Counted from the stretch's first letter, positions 16,385 to 24,947 are shown. The stretch: DNA of 64,000 bases from Amycolatopsis aidingensis (GCF_018885265.1 NZ_CP076538.1:3880001-3944000), one strand, 5' to 3'. The notes: generated from the letters alone by a model not told the origin. Numbers and translations: made by a program.

Positions 16385-17251
16385 TTACTTAACATAATGT
16401 AGCTTATCGGCGTTCGAGATATACCAGGAGTCGACGGCGCACTGGCCGTCGGTGTTGTTCCCTGCGCTGCGGACCGTGCCGTCCGCGCGCAGACCGAGAG
16501 TGTGGGTGGAACCCGCCGCCACCGCGACGACGTCGCGCCAGTCTGTGACCTCACATTGCCCGTGGCTGTTGTCTCCGGCTGCAAGGACTCGTCCGAATGC
16601 CGTGACCGCAACGGTGTGGTAGCTGCCCGCGGCCAACGCCACCAAGTCTTCCCACCCATCGACGTCACACGCCCCGGTCGTCCGGTCTCCGGTCGCCAGG
16701 ACACGCCCGTCACTTCGGAGACCGACGGTGTGTAGATATCCAGCCCCCACGGCGGCGAGGTCGCGCCAATCGTCGACGGCGCACTGTCCTCGGCGATTGA
16801 TACCCACGGCCAACGCCGAACCGTCCGCACGGACTCCGACCGAATGCCAGTCGCCACAGGAAAGTGCCACCATCTCGCGCCAGGGCTGCACGTCGCATTG
16901 CCCTTCCGAGTTTCGGCCTGCTGCCAGCACGGTGCCATTCGCAAGCAATCCGAGCGTGCGGCGCCAGCCGGCGGCCACGGCCATGACCTCTCGCCATGCG
17001 GCGACATCGCATTGGCCGTCGCCATTCCACCCCGTTGCCAGCACGGTGCCGTCCGATCGAAGTCCGACCGTATGAGACTTTCCCGTGTTGTTCGCGGTAT
17101 GGACATTGCCGGCTGCCACCGCGACGACGTCTTCCCAGTGCTCGACCTGACACTCGTCGGCGGCACCGTTTCCCACGGCCAGAACAGTCCCGTCCCAGCG
17201 CCGACCGACCGAATGGCGCCTACCGGCCGCCAGTGCCGACACGTTGCGCAT
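16385..17251 (-). CDS. RCC1-like seven-bladed beta-propeller protein
   Basis: The 288 residues consist almost entirely of seven tandem repeats of about 38-46 residues with the pattern (V/L)VA(V/L)AAG..HTVGLR.DG.VLA.G.N..GQC.V..W.D. Blade boundaries fall near residues 5, 42, 88, 126, 164, 202 and 240, and seven blades would close a complete RCC1-fold propeller. There is no signal peptide or membrane segment, so it should be cytoplasmic. Each blade carries a conserved Cys in GQC. GGAGG precedes the ATG by four bases. RCC1 propellers bind proteins or nucleic acids; the partner here is unknown. It faces away from clpP, and its 3' end is near the DGPF gene. Confidence 0.82.
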   Translation of the reverse strand: MRNVSALAAGRRHSVGRRWDGTVLAVGNGAADECQVEHWEDVVAVAAGNVHTANNTGKSHTVGLRSDGTVLATGWNGDGQCDVAAWREVMAVAAGWRRTLGLLANGTVLAAGRNSEGQCDVQPWREMVALSCGDWHSVGVRADGSALAVGINRRGQCAVDDWRDLAAVGAGYLHTVGLRSDGRVLATGDRTTGACDVDGWEDLVALAAGSYHTVAVTAFGRVLAAGDNSHGQCEVTDWRDVVAVAAGSTHTLGLRADGTVRSAGNNTDGQCAVDSWYISNADKLHYVK

Positions 17252-17393
17252 CCCGCCTCCTCGCTGGCGAGATTAGGGATCGGGCCGTGAGCGGAGCAAG
17301 CGCGATCACGCTCCCTCCCCTCGACACCGACCGACCCCACCCACCCATTTCGTCACCGTGACGTTTCGGGGCGGACGGATGGGGTGTCCAAAT

Positions 17394-17410
17394 GTTCGTG
17401 TGAAGCGAAC
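17394..17410 (+). promoter_or_regulatory. ClgR-like activator box upstream of clpP
   Basis: GTTCGT and GCGAAC are separated by five bases, a 17-bp dyad with one departure from the GTTCGC-N5-GCGAAC form recognised by ClgR in actinomycetes. It lies 104 bases before the clpP ATG and about 57 bases upstream of a possible -10 (TAGGGT, 17459-17464), a sensible position for an activator. A second tight palindrome, CGTCAC-C-GTGACG, is at 17351-17363. Confidence 0.5.
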
Positions 17411-17513
17411 CCCGCACGCCCACAGCGAAACGCGCTCATCCCGCGGCTCGGCGCCGCCTAGGGTCGGCTGCAGAACGGTCCACAACCAGGACACTGACCG
17501 AAGGCAGGCCACC

Positions 17514-18119
17514 ATGACGCTTCACCTGGTACCCGAGATGCGATCGCCGAACCCGGGACTCTCCCTGAACGACTCGGTCTACGAGCAACTGCTGCGGGAC
17601 CGCATCGTCTTCCTCGGTTCGGAGGTAGACGACGAGGTGGCCAACCGGATCACCGCGCAGCTCCTACTGCTGGCCGCCGATGATCCGGAAAGGGACATCA
17701 CCTTCTACATCAACTCCCCGGGCGGTTCGGTGACCGCCGGTATGGCCATCTACGACACCATGCGGCTGATCCAACCGGAGGTGTCCACCTGGGGCCTCGG
17801 CTTTGTCGCGTCCATGGGTCAGTTCCTGCTGACCTCCGGCACCCGGGGAAAGCGCTACCTGCTGCCCAACACCCGGGTGGTGATGCACCAGCCTTCCGCG
17901 GGTATCCGGGGTGCGGCGAGCGATATCGCCATCCAGGCCGAGGTGTTCGGCAAGATGAAGCGCCGGATCGCCGAGATCACCGCGCGGCAGACCGGTCAGC
18001 CGCTGGAACGGATCATCGCCGACGCCGACCGGGACCGCTGGTTCGACGCCGAAGAAGCGCTGGCCTACGGGTTCGTGGACGATATCGTCGGCAGGGAGAC
18101 ACCGGCCGCGACCGCCTGA
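17514..18119 (+). CDS. clpP: ATP-dependent Clp protease proteolytic subunit ClpP
   Basis: A 201-residue serine peptidase subunit with an intact triad: S100 in GFVASMGQF, H125 in VVMHQPSAG and D174 in ADRDRWF. The oxyanion segment INSPGGSV is at 67-73 and VDDIV lies near the end. It forms the barrel that degrades substrates fed by ClpX or ClpC. It is a single clpP with no second clpP or clpX next to it, so it is probably an additional paralogue of the clpP3/clpP5 kind rather than the core clpP1P2 pair. A ClgR-like box upstream suggests stress induction. Confidence 0.92.
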   Translation: MTLHLVPEMRSPNPGLSLNDSVYEQLLRDRIVFLGSEVDDEVANRITAQLLLLAADDPERDITFYINSPGGSVTAGMAIYDTMRLIQPEVSTWGLGFVASMGQFLLTSGTRGKRYLLPNTRVVMHQPSAGIRGAASDIAIQAEVFGKMKRRIAEITARQTGQPLERIIADADRDRWFDAEEALAYGFVDDIVGRETPAATA

Positions 18120-18203
18120 CCGCTCCCCTGTGCCAACCGCGGCAACCATTCGCAGCGCTCGAGCGTCCCTCCGTTATCGGCGAATCAACCGAGGGAGGGA
18201 ATC

Positions 18204-18719
18204 GTGCGGAAACCACGATGGCCACATACCGTGGCGGCGACGGCGGCGATATCGTTTTTGTTGATCAGCGGGACCGCGCGGGCCGCGGCCTGCGCGGAAC
18301 TGGGGCCGGATGGTTACGGAACGCTGAAACTCGGAATGACCACGCAACAGGCGGAGGCCACCGGGGAAATCGTGCCGTACCAGGGGCCGGACCCTGGCGC
18401 GGGTATCAATCCCGAGTGTGGCTTCTACGACCTCACCGATCGCCCCGGTCAGCCTGCCGGCCTGACCGTGCTGATCTCGCCAACGCTGGGAGTTGCCGAC
18501 ATCGTAGGATATCCGGGCGTACGGACCCCACAGGGAATCGGGATCGGCTCGACCGAGGAGGCGCTGCGTGCCGCCTACCCGAGCTGGAACCCGGCCGAGC
18601 CGGATGGGTTTTTCGTTCCCGTTCCGGAGAATCCGGACGCCATTTACGAGTTCAACACCAGGGACGGCAGGGTGAACCATCTCGCGATCCGGATTTCCGG
18701 CCAAGAATGCATTGAGTAA
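18204..18719 (+). CDS. Secreted hypothetical protein
   Basis: A 171-residue protein with an N-terminal signal peptide (RKPRWPH, then a hydrophobic stretch to GTARAAA) and a likely cleavage after ARA. The mature part begins CAELGPDGYGTLKLGMTTQQAEATG, a pattern seen in small exported proteins with a repeated G.(L/I).(L/I)GM(T/S)..E segment; GIGIGSTEEALRAAYP is a second copy of that kind. Three mature cysteines could include one disulfide pair. The GTG follows GAGGGAGGG. Function unknown. Confidence 0.7.
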   Translation: MRKPRWPHTVAATAAISFLLISGTARAAACAELGPDGYGTLKLGMTTQQAEATGEIVPYQGPDPGAGINPECGFYDLTDRPGQPAGLTVLISPTLGVADIVGYPGVRTPQGIGIGSTEEALRAAYPSWNPAEPDGFFVPVPENPDAIYEFNTRDGRVNHLAIRISGQECIE

Positions 18720-18726
18720 GCAACAA

Positions 18727-19191
18727 CTAGATATCGCGGATATCGCGCAGGACGGTGGTTGAGCCGACATCGGCAGGGTCACCGTGAGAGTCGGTAGGAC
18801 ACAGGCGGGCAAGCTGGAGGCCGCTTTCGTCCACGAGAACGGAGTGGGTCTCGTGTTCGGCGAACGCGTGCCGCTCGCCCCACTGGCGCATGGCCACAAT
18901 GACGGTGAAGAGGTCGCGGCCGGCGTCGGTGAGTACGTATACCTGTCGACGCCCTGATGTCGCGGTCTCTCGTTCGAGCAGGCCGCGATCGACCAGGCGG
19001 CGGAGACGGTCGGTGAGGATGTTGCGCGCGACCCCCGTGCGCTGCTGGAAGTCGGTGAACGATCGCGCGCCGTCCATCGCGTCGCGAACGATAAGCAGGC
19101 TCCATCGATCTCCGACAAGGTCGAGCGTGCGCGCGACCGGGCAGGTGGAGTCAGTCCAGGCCATGTCGTCGAAGCTCGCGACGGGACTCAT
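18727..19191 (-). CDS. HxlR-family transcriptional regulator
   Basis: A 154-residue winged-helix protein of the HxlR type. The hallmark CPVARTLDLVGDRWSLLIVRDAM near the start is followed by FTDFQQRTGVARNILTDRLRRLVDRGLLER. The N-terminal cysteine (C18) could be redox or electrophile sensing, as in other family members. The ATG at 19191 has GGAGG close upstream. It is divergent from an MFS exporter, with a long palindrome between the two genes, so it most likely represses the exporter and itself and is released by a toxic small molecule. Confidence 0.85.
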   Translation of the reverse strand: MSPVASFDDMAWTDSTCPVARTLDLVGDRWSLLIVRDAMDGARSFTDFQQRTGVARNILTDRLRRLVDRGLLERETATSGRRQVYVLTDAGRDLFTVIVAMRQWGERHAFAEHETHSVLVDESGLQLARLCPTDSHGDPADVGSTTVLRDIRDI

Positions 19192-19238
19192 CACACCTCC
19201 TGCGGAGTTGCGGTTTGAAACCATTCTGCCGTACCGTG

Positions 19239-19265
19239 CAATCAGTTGCAAATTGCTACTGATTG
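19239..19265. promoter_or_regulatory. HxlR operator: 27-bp palindrome
   Basis: The arms CAATCAGT and ACTGATTG enclose a second dyad GCAA-A-TTGC. Over 27 bases only one symmetric pair besides the central base fails to match. The site ends eight bases before the MFS start codon, where a bound repressor would block transcription or initiation. Confidence 0.7.
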
Positions 19266-19273
19266 GTGGACGG

Positions 19274-20494
19274 ATGGGACTCACACCAGGCCGAAGGATG
19301 CTGCTCGCGACGGTGTGCTCGATTGCCGTCGCGACGATCTACGTCGCGCAACCCGTGCTCGCACAGATCGGGTACGACTTGGGGGTGCCTGAGGCTGACC
19401 TGGGATGGAGCGTGGCGGCGGGGCAATGCGGCTACCTGGTCGGCCTGGCTGTCCTGGTTCCACTGGGGGACATGCTTGACCGGCGTAGGCTCATCGTTGG
19501 CCAGCTGCTCCTCGCCGCCGTCGGCATGCTGATGGCGGCGGTCGCTCCCAGCCTCTGGCTGCTACTGATCGGACTTGCCGCGGCGGGCCTGTTCGCAGTA
19601 GTCGTGCAGACCACGGTCGCGTTCGCCGCCGACCTGTCGGCTCCGGCAGAGCGTGGTCGCACCCTCGGAGTGGTCACCGCCGGTGTCATCATCGGAATTC
19701 TGGGAGCGCGCGTGCTGGCGGGAGGGCTGGCTGCGCTGTGGGGATGGCGAAGCGTCTACGTCACGCTCGCGATGCTCCTCGTCGTGCTGTCCGGCCTCGT
19801 TCTGAAGTGGTTGCCAACGGACCACCGCGCGGTTCGCAGAACCCATGGCGACGTCATGAGCTCGCTCGGGCACCTGTTCCTGCAGCCACTGTTCATCTCA
19901 CGTGGGCTGATCGCGTTCTTCCTGTTCGCGTCCTTCGGCACGCTCTGGAGCGGGCTTGCGCTGCCGCTAGCCGCCGAACCGTGGCAGCTGAGCACAGCTC
20001 AGATCGGGCTTTTCGGAATGGCCGGGCTCGCTGGTGCGCTGGGAGCTGCGCGGGCAGGCCGGTGGGCGGACGCCGGCAGAGCCAACCCGGTGACCGGTGG
20101 TGCACTCGCACTGCTGGCGGTGTCCTGGCTCGCATCCGGGCAGGCGACCTGGTCACTCTGGCTCGTGATCGTCGGTGTCATCGTTCTCGACTTCGCGGTT
20201 CAGGCCGTGCATGTCACCAACCAGACCCTGCTCACCGCTGCACACTCGGACCAGACGAGCAGCACCGTCGGCGGCTACATGATCTTCTACTCGCTCGGCT
20301 CCGCCCTCGGCGCGACCGCCACCACCACGGTGTACTCCGCCTCCGGTTGGACCGGATCCGCCGTTCTCGGTGCCGGCTTCGCGTTCTGTGGACTGCTCAC
20401 GTGGGCGTTCAGCCAGCGCACGGTCACAAGACCGCGACGTGACACTGCCGACCAGGGATCCGTTCGAGTCGGCGCAGCACAGCAGGCCGACTGA
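19274..20494 (+). CDS. MFS efflux transporter
   Basis: A 406-residue major facilitator superfamily protein with about twelve hydrophobic segments. Motif A is GDMLDRRRLIVGQ in the first cytoplasmic loop. The N-terminal ATIYVAQPVLAQIGYDLGV and the later ALGAARAGRWAD segment fit drug:H+ antiporter types. The ATG at 19274 lies immediately after the palindromic operator shared with the divergent HxlR gene. Export of an aromatic or electrophilic compound is plausible; the substrate is unknown. Confidence 0.85.
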   Translation: MGLTPGRRMLLATVCSIAVATIYVAQPVLAQIGYDLGVPEADLGWSVAAGQCGYLVGLAVLVPLGDMLDRRRLIVGQLLLAAVGMLMAAVAPSLWLLLIGLAAAGLFAVVVQTTVAFAADLSAPAERGRTLGVVTAGVIIGILGARVLAGGLAALWGWRSVYVTLAMLLVVLSGLVLKWLPTDHRAVRRTHGDVMSSLGHLFLQPLFISRGLIAFFLFASFGTLWSGLALPLAAEPWQLSTAQIGLFGMAGLAGALGAARAGRWADAGRANPVTGGALALLAVSWLASGQATWSLWLVIVGVIVLDFAVQAVHVTNQTLLTAAHSDQTSSTVGGYMIFYSLGSALGATATTTVYSASGWTGSAVLGAGFAFCGLLTWAFSQRTVTRPRRDTADQGSVRVGAAQQAD

Positions 20495-20503
20495 GCACCA
20501 CGG

Positions 20504-20887
20504 CTAGCGCAGCCGCTCCAGCTCCCCCGCCGCGTAGGCGAGTTCCTTGGCCATCCGGCGTAGCTGCTCGGGCTCGGCCCCCTCGTCCGCGGCGGTGGCC
20601 ACGTCCTCCGCCGCACAACGCACCTGGAACAGCCGATCCTGCAAGGTGGCGATCTCCGCACTGGACAGCACCACGGCGTCCTCGGGCAGGCCGGTCCGCT
20701 GGACGGCGCTGCGCCGCTCGTAGGCACGCTGGCGGCAGGACTGGCCGCAGTACCGGCGGCGGCGCCCCACGCTCAGCTCCCCCTCCAGCCGGCGCCCGCA
20801 CCACCCGCAGTGCTGCGGGCGCGCGGCCCGGCGGCCGCTCGGGGTTTCGTCACGTGACGCATCACGTTGTGCTGCGACTTCCCTCAC
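20504..20887 (-). CDS. Small putative zinc-ribbon protein
   Basis: About 127 residues with HCGWCGRRLEGELS, then RRRRYCGQSCRQRAYERR, a C-x2-C...C-x3-C arrangement common in small actinobacterial proteins that probably bind zinc. The C-terminal half is predicted helical (ELERLR at the end). The start is uncertain: I use the GTG at 20887, but no clear ribosome-binding site precedes it. Function unknown; possibly nucleic-acid binding. Confidence 0.6.
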   Translation of the reverse strand: MREVAAQRDASRDETPSGRRAARPQHCGWCGRRLEGELSVGRRRRYCGQSCRQRAYERRSAVQRTGLPEDAVVLSSAEIATLQDRLFQVRCAAEDVATAADEGAEPEQLRRMAKELAYAAGELERLR

Positions 20888-20954
20888 GGGGAATGAGCCT
20901 AACCCGCAACCCGGCGTCCACGCCGAGGCCACGCCGAACGTGCAGACTGGAGGG

Positions 20955-21737
20955 GTGCTGACCACCCATCCGTACCTCGCGACGCCGTCCCCCCGTGCCT
21001 TCGCCCACCGTGGCTGGCATCTCGGGGAGCTGGCGCACCTGGAGAACTCGCTGCCTGCGTTCCAGCGGGCGCATGCCGAGGGGTACCGCTACCTGGAGAC
21101 GGATGTGCACGCCACCTCGGACGGCGTGGTCGTGGTGCACCACGACGACCTGCTGGACCGCACCACCGACCGTACGGGCCCGATCGCCGAGCAGACCTGG
21201 GCGCAGGTGCGCCGCGCCAAGATAGGCGGCACGGCTCCGATCTCCCGGCTGGAGGACCTGCTCGAGGAACTACCGGACGCCGCGTTCAACATCGACGTGA
21301 AGTCCGACTCCGCCGTGGAGCCGTTCCTGCGCACGATCGAGCGCACCGGCGCCTACCAGCGGATCGCCGCCGCCTCCTTCTCCGACGCCCGGCTCGCCCG
21401 GATCCGGAAGCTGGCGGGCCCCCGGCTACTGACCTCGATGGGCCCGCGGTCGGCGGCCGTGCTGTGGGCCAACGGCTGGCTGCCGTTCCTCAAGCTGGGG
21501 TTCCTCAGCCGGGGTGCGATGGCGCAGGTGCCGGTGCGGCAGGGGCTGCTGACCATCGTGGACCAGGCCTTCCTGCGGGCCGCGGGTCGCGCGGGCGTCG
21601 AGGTGCACACCTGGACGATCAACGCGGTTGAGCAGATGCGCAGGCTGCTCGACCTCGGGGTACACGGCATCGTCACCGATCGTCCGGACCTGTTGCGCGA
21701 CGTGCTGATCGAACGCGGGGCCTGGCACGGCGCCTGA
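20955..21737 (+). CDS. Glycerophosphodiester phosphodiesterase
   Basis: A 260-residue TIM-barrel enzyme. The active site is shown by FAHRGW near the N-terminus, ENSLPAF, YLETDVHATSDGVVVVHHDD, FNIDVKS and VHTWTIN, with GIVTDRPDLL at the end. It hydrolyses glycerophosphodiesters to glycerol 3-phosphate and an alcohol. No signal peptide is present, so it is cytoplasmic. I use the GTG at 20955. CAGACT ends six bases before it, resembling a -10 box, so the transcript may be leaderless; a GTG five codons upstream is an alternative. Confidence 0.87.
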   Translation: MLTTHPYLATPSPRAFAHRGWHLGELAHLENSLPAFQRAHAEGYRYLETDVHATSDGVVVVHHDDLLDRTTDRTGPIAEQTWAQVRRAKIGGTAPISRLEDLLEELPDAAFNIDVKSDSAVEPFLRTIERTGAYQRIAAASFSDARLARIRKLAGPRLLTSMGPRSAAVLWANGWLPFLKLGFLSRGAMAQVPVRQGLLTIVDQAFLRAAGRAGVEVHTWTINAVEQMRRLLDLGVHGIVTDRPDLLRDVLIERGAWHGA

Positions 21738-21820
21738 GGCCGCACCCGCGTACCGGACGGCCGGTAGGCGCCCCAGTAGTGTCTCCGCTCAACCGGAGGA
21801 TCGACGTACAGGGAGCTTGG

Positions 21821-23245
21821 ATGAGCACGCTCGCACCGGGACCGGTGCCGCCCGCCGACGCCCGGGAGCGCAAGCGGGAACAACGCGGCTGGTACTTCTA
21901 CGACTGGGCGAACTCCACCTTCTTCACCTCGGTGATCACCGTGTTCGGCGGGCTGTACGTGAGCTCGGTCGGTGCCGACGCCGCCAGGGCGGATGTGGCG
22001 CGCAACGGCCCGAGCCCCTGCGTCGCTCAGGACGGGACCGAGAGCACCCTGCACAACTGCGATATCAGCATCGTCGGCCTCGAGTTCCCTGCCGGGTCGC
22101 TGTGGGGCTACCTGCTGTCCCTGGCCACGGTCATCCAGGTGATCGTGCTGCCGATCACCGGCGCGATCGCCGACCGCAGCCAGCATCGGAAGGCGATCCT
22201 CGGCGGGTTCGCCTTCCTCGGCTCGGCCGCCTCCGCCCTGCTGTTCTTCATGGCGGACGGCAACTGGGAGATCGGCGTCCTGTTCTATGTGATCGCCAAT
22301 ATCGGCTATGGCGGCTCGATCGTCGTCTACTACTCCTTCCTGCCGGATATCGCCACCCCGGACGAGCGGGACATGGTGTCGGCGCGCGGCTGGGCCTTCG
22401 GCTACCTCGGCGGCGGGGTGATCCTCGCCGTGCAGCTGGCCTTCTACCTCAGCCACGACGCGCTCGGGATCAGCGAGTCACTGGCGGTACGGCTGTGTTT
22501 CGTCAGCTCCGGCATCTGGTGGGCGGCGTTCACCCTGCTGCCGTTGCGCAGGCTGCGGGAACGTCCGGAGGCCGTGGCCGGCCCGCAGGACGGCTTCGCG
22601 CTCACCGCGGGCTTCAAGGAGCTGGCCAGGACCGTCCGGGCGGCAAAGGCCTTCCCGCTGACCCTTGCTTTCCTCGGGGCCTACCTGATCTACACCGATG
22701 GCATCTCCACCGTGGTGACCGTCTCCGCCCAGTACGGCAAGGACGAACTGAAGTTCGCCGACGAGGTGCTGATCGCGACGATCCTGGTGATCCAGTTCGT
22801 GGCGTACTTCGGCGGCGTGGCGCATGGCTATCTCGCGCGCCGGTTCGGGGCGCGCAGGACCATCCTGGGCAGCCTCACGGTGTGGATCGTGGTGCTGGGT
22901 GCCGCCTACTTCGTGCAGGCGGGCCAGCAGTTCCAGTTCTACGGCCTTGCGGTGGGCATCGGGCTGGTGCTCGGCGGCACCAACGCGCTCTCCCGCTCGC
23001 TGTACAGCCAGATGATCCCGGCAGGCAAGGAAGCGCAGTACTACTCGCTGTACGAGATCGGCGAGCGCGGGACCTCCTGGCTGGGCCCGTTGCTGTTCGG
23101 CGCGGTGGGGCACGCTACCGGGTCGTTCCGGTACGCGATCATCGCGCTGACCGTCTTCTTTGTGCTCGGTTTCATCCTGGTGTCGCTGGTGCCGATCCGC
23201 AGGGCGATCGCAGCGGCGGGTAACCAGCAGCCGTCCGTGCTCTGA
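21821..23245 (+). CDS. UMF1/Atg22-like MFS transporter
   Basis: A 474-residue membrane protein with roughly twelve segments. The N-terminal WYFYDWANSTFFTSVITVFGG (described here as the conserved YDWANS segment) is characteristic of the Atg22/UMF1 group. Further matches are FLPDIATPDERDMVSARGWAFGYLGGG and SRSLYSQMIPAGKEAQYYSLYEIGERG. Yeast Atg22 exports amino acids from the vacuole; bacterial members are presumed permeases of unknown substrate. GGGAGC precedes the ATG. It lies in the same direction as the GDPD and rbpA genes. Confidence 0.82.
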   Translation: MSTLAPGPVPPADARERKREQRGWYFYDWANSTFFTSVITVFGGLYVSSVGADAARADVARNGPSPCVAQDGTESTLHNCDISIVGLEFPAGSLWGYLLSLATVIQVIVLPITGAIADRSQHRKAILGGFAFLGSAASALLFFMADGNWEIGVLFYVIANIGYGGSIVVYYSFLPDIATPDERDMVSARGWAFGYLGGGVILAVQLAFYLSHDALGISESLAVRLCFVSSGIWWAAFTLLPLRRLRERPEAVAGPQDGFALTAGFKELARTVRAAKAFPLTLAFLGAYLIYTDGISTVVTVSAQYGKDELKFADEVLIATILVIQFVAYFGGVAHGYLARRFGARRTILGSLTVWIVVLGAAYFVQAGQQFQFYGLAVGIGLVLGGTNALSRSLYSQMIPAGKEAQYYSLYEIGERGTSWLGPLLFGAVGHATGSFRYAIIALTVFFVLGFILVSLVPIRRAIAAAGNQQPSVL

Positions 23246-23654
23246 GCACAACCGCCATTCGGGTGTCGTTGCTCGGCACCGGTTCAGTCACCCGGGATGG
23301 TTGCCGATGACGGGAGCAGGGTCGCGCCCCCGGGGCCTGTCCGGTCCCGAGGGTGTCGACCTTTAACCAGAACTCACAGTTGAAAATTCAGCCTCGCCAC
23401 CCTCGTGCGCCAAAATCGCTACTCTGCGTTAATGGGTATAGTGTCGGCGCCGAGCCGGACTCCGCGATCATGGATCAGCATCGGTTCACCACGGCCAGTA
23501 ACTGCTGGTCTGAGTAGAGTCCGGTAGCCCAACTGGGGGATATCCCCAAGAAGAGAGGGATAAAGCGTCACGTCGAGGCTGAAAACGAGTCCTAATAAAG
23601 GAAGCTGTTGCCGACGGGTGACGCAGCTCATCGTGAGCGATGGCAAGGTGGTCC
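23246..23654. other. Long intergenic region before rbpA
   Basis: About 410 bases, visibly less GC-rich than the flanking genes, without a supportable ORF. It contains a possible -10 (TATAGT, 23437-23442), a small hairpin TGGGG-GATAT-CCCCA near 23536-23550, and TCCT-AATAA-AGGA near 23592-23604. It could be a long 5' leader of rbpA or an independent small RNA. I cannot assign it to a known RNA family. Confidence 0.45.
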
Positions 23655-23681
23655 GGGAATCTTCGACCCGCGCTGGCCGTT
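23655..23681 (+). promoter_or_regulatory. SigR-type promoter of rbpA
   Basis: GGGAAT, exactly 18 bases, then GTT fits the GGAAT-N18-GTT consensus of the thiol-stress sigma factor SigR/SigH. The predicted start site is about 50 bases before the rbpA ATG. In Streptomyces coelicolor rbpA is known to depend on SigR, which supports the call. Confidence 0.75.
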
Positions 23682-23738
23682 GCACAGGGTGAGCATCGCC
23701 CTGGCTCTGACCATTGGAGCCGACTGAAAGGACCCACC

Positions 23739-24083
23739 ATGGCCGACCGTGTTCTCCGTGGAAGCCGGTTGGGAGCGGTCAGCTACGAGACCGATCGCAA
23801 TCACGACCTTGCCCCGCGTCGCACCGTGCGTTACGCGTGCCCCAAGAACCACGAGTTCGAGGTGCCGTTCTCCGATGACGCCGAGGTGCCCCCGGTGTGG
23901 GAGTGCCGGCTGCACGGCAGTGAGTCCGAAATCATCGACGGCGGGCAGACCGAGCAGAGGGAGGTAAAGCCTCCGCGCACGCACTGGGACATGCTGCTGG
24001 AGCGGCGGTCCATCCCAGAGCTCGAAGACCTGCTGAACGAGCGGCTCGCCGAGCTGAAGGGCAGGCGCACCCGTTCCGCCTGA
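23739..24083 (+). CDS. rbpA: RNA polymerase-binding protein RbpA
   Basis: A 114-residue actinobacterial transcription factor. The N-terminal tail (MADRVLRGSRLGAVSYETDR) precedes the core domain (RYACPKNHEFEVPFSDDAEVP, then WECRLHG), a basic linker and the C-terminal sigma-interaction domain (PRTHWDMLLERRSIPELEDLLNERL, the conserved THWDML...EL..LL pattern). It binds group 1/2 sigma factors and stabilises the open complex. Its gene has a SigR-type promoter and ends in a perfect stem-loop facing ppm1. The rbpA-ppm1 neighbourhood is also found in mycobacteria (Rv2050-Rv2051c). Confidence 0.95.
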   Translation: MADRVLRGSRLGAVSYETDRNHDLAPRRTVRYACPKNHEFEVPFSDDAEVPPVWECRLHGSESEIIDGGQTEQREVKPPRTHWDMLLERRSIPELEDLLNERLAELKGRRTRSA

Positions 24084-24112
24084 CGGCAACATCCAGCCTC
24101 AGACGCTCCCAC

Positions 24113-24162
24113 CACAGTGTTCGGCCCCCACCCGATCTCCCGGGTGGGGGCCGAACACTGTG
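24113..24162. terminator. Bidirectional terminator between rbpA and ppm1
   Basis: A perfect 22-bp inverted repeat (left arm 24113-24134, right arm 24141-24162, six-base loop). It starts 30 bases after rbpA and ends seven bases after the ppm1 stop, so it can serve both convergent genes. Confidence 0.9.
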
Positions 24163-24168
24163 CCGCTC

Positions 24169-24933
24169 TCAGCGGCGACGGAGCGAGCGAAGCTGCTGGG
24201 CCCGGCGCTGCAGCCCCCACTGGGCCACCCGGAAGAACGCCTCCCGGATGATCGAGCCGCTCATCTTCGACTCGCCGATCTCACGTTCGGTGAAGGTGAT
24301 CGGCACCTCGGCCACGGTGAACCCGGCGTCCACGGTGCGCCAGGTGAGGTCGATCTGGAAGCAGTAGCCGTGTGAGGCGATCTCGTCCAGCGGGAGCTTC
24401 TGCAACACCTCACGGCGGTAGGCGCGGTAACCGGCGGTGATATCCCGGACCCACACCCCGAGCATGAGCATCGAGTAGATGTTCGCGCCCCTGGACAGCA
24501 CGTGCCGCCGCAGCGGCCAGTTGACGATGCTGCCACCGGGTACGTACCGGGAGCCGATCACCAGGTCGGCATCGGTCAGCGCCTCCAGCATGCGTGGCAG
24601 GTCCTCCGGCGGGTGCGAGCCGTCGGCGTCCATCTCCACCAGCACCCCGTAGTCCCTGGCCAGGCCCCAGCGGAAGCCGGCGACATAGGCCGCGCCGAGG
24701 CCCGCCTTCTCGGTGCGATGCAGCACGTGCACCCGCTCGTTCCCGGCCGCGAGCTCGTCGGCCAGTTCGCCGGTGCCGTCCGGGCTGCCGTCGTCGACGA
24801 CCAGCGCGTGCGCCTCGGGCAGGGCCGCGTGCAGCCTGCGCAGGATCGGTGCGAGGTTCTCCCGCTCGTTGTACGTCGGGATGATCACCAGCACCGGGTT
24901 GGTCTGGTCCCTGCGCTGCGTCCCCTGCGGCAT
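24169..24933 (-). CDS. ppm1: Polyprenol-phosphate mannosyltransferase (Ppm1 catalytic domain)
   Basis: A 254-residue GT-A glycosyltransferase of family 2, DPM1 type. The nucleotide-sugar fold begins [23 protein letters not shown] and [16 protein letters not shown] carry the metal-binding aspartates, and [10 protein letters not shown] and [13 protein letters not shown] are typical of DPM1. It makes polyprenyl-phosphate-mannose from GDP-mannose, the donor for extracytoplasmic mannosylation of lipoglycans and proteins. The ATG at 24933 follows GAGG. There are no membrane segments of its own; in mycobacteria the same domain is fused to an Lnt-like membrane domain, here encoded by the separate gene 14 bases upstream. 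Confidence 0.9.
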   Translation of the reverse strand: MPQGTQRRDQTNPVLVIIPTYNERENLAPILRRLHAALPEAHALVVDDGSPDGTGELADELAAGNERVHVLHRTEKAGLGAAYVAGFRWGLARDYGVLVEMDADGSHPPEDLPRMLEALTDADLVIGSRYVPGGSIVNWPLRRHVLSRGANIYSMLMLGVWVRDITAGYRAYRREVLQKLPLDEIASHGYCFQIDLTWRTVDAGFTVAEVPITFTEREIGESKMSGSIIREAFFRVAQWGLQRRAQQLRSLRRR

Positions 24934-24947
24934 GCCTGTCCTCTCCC

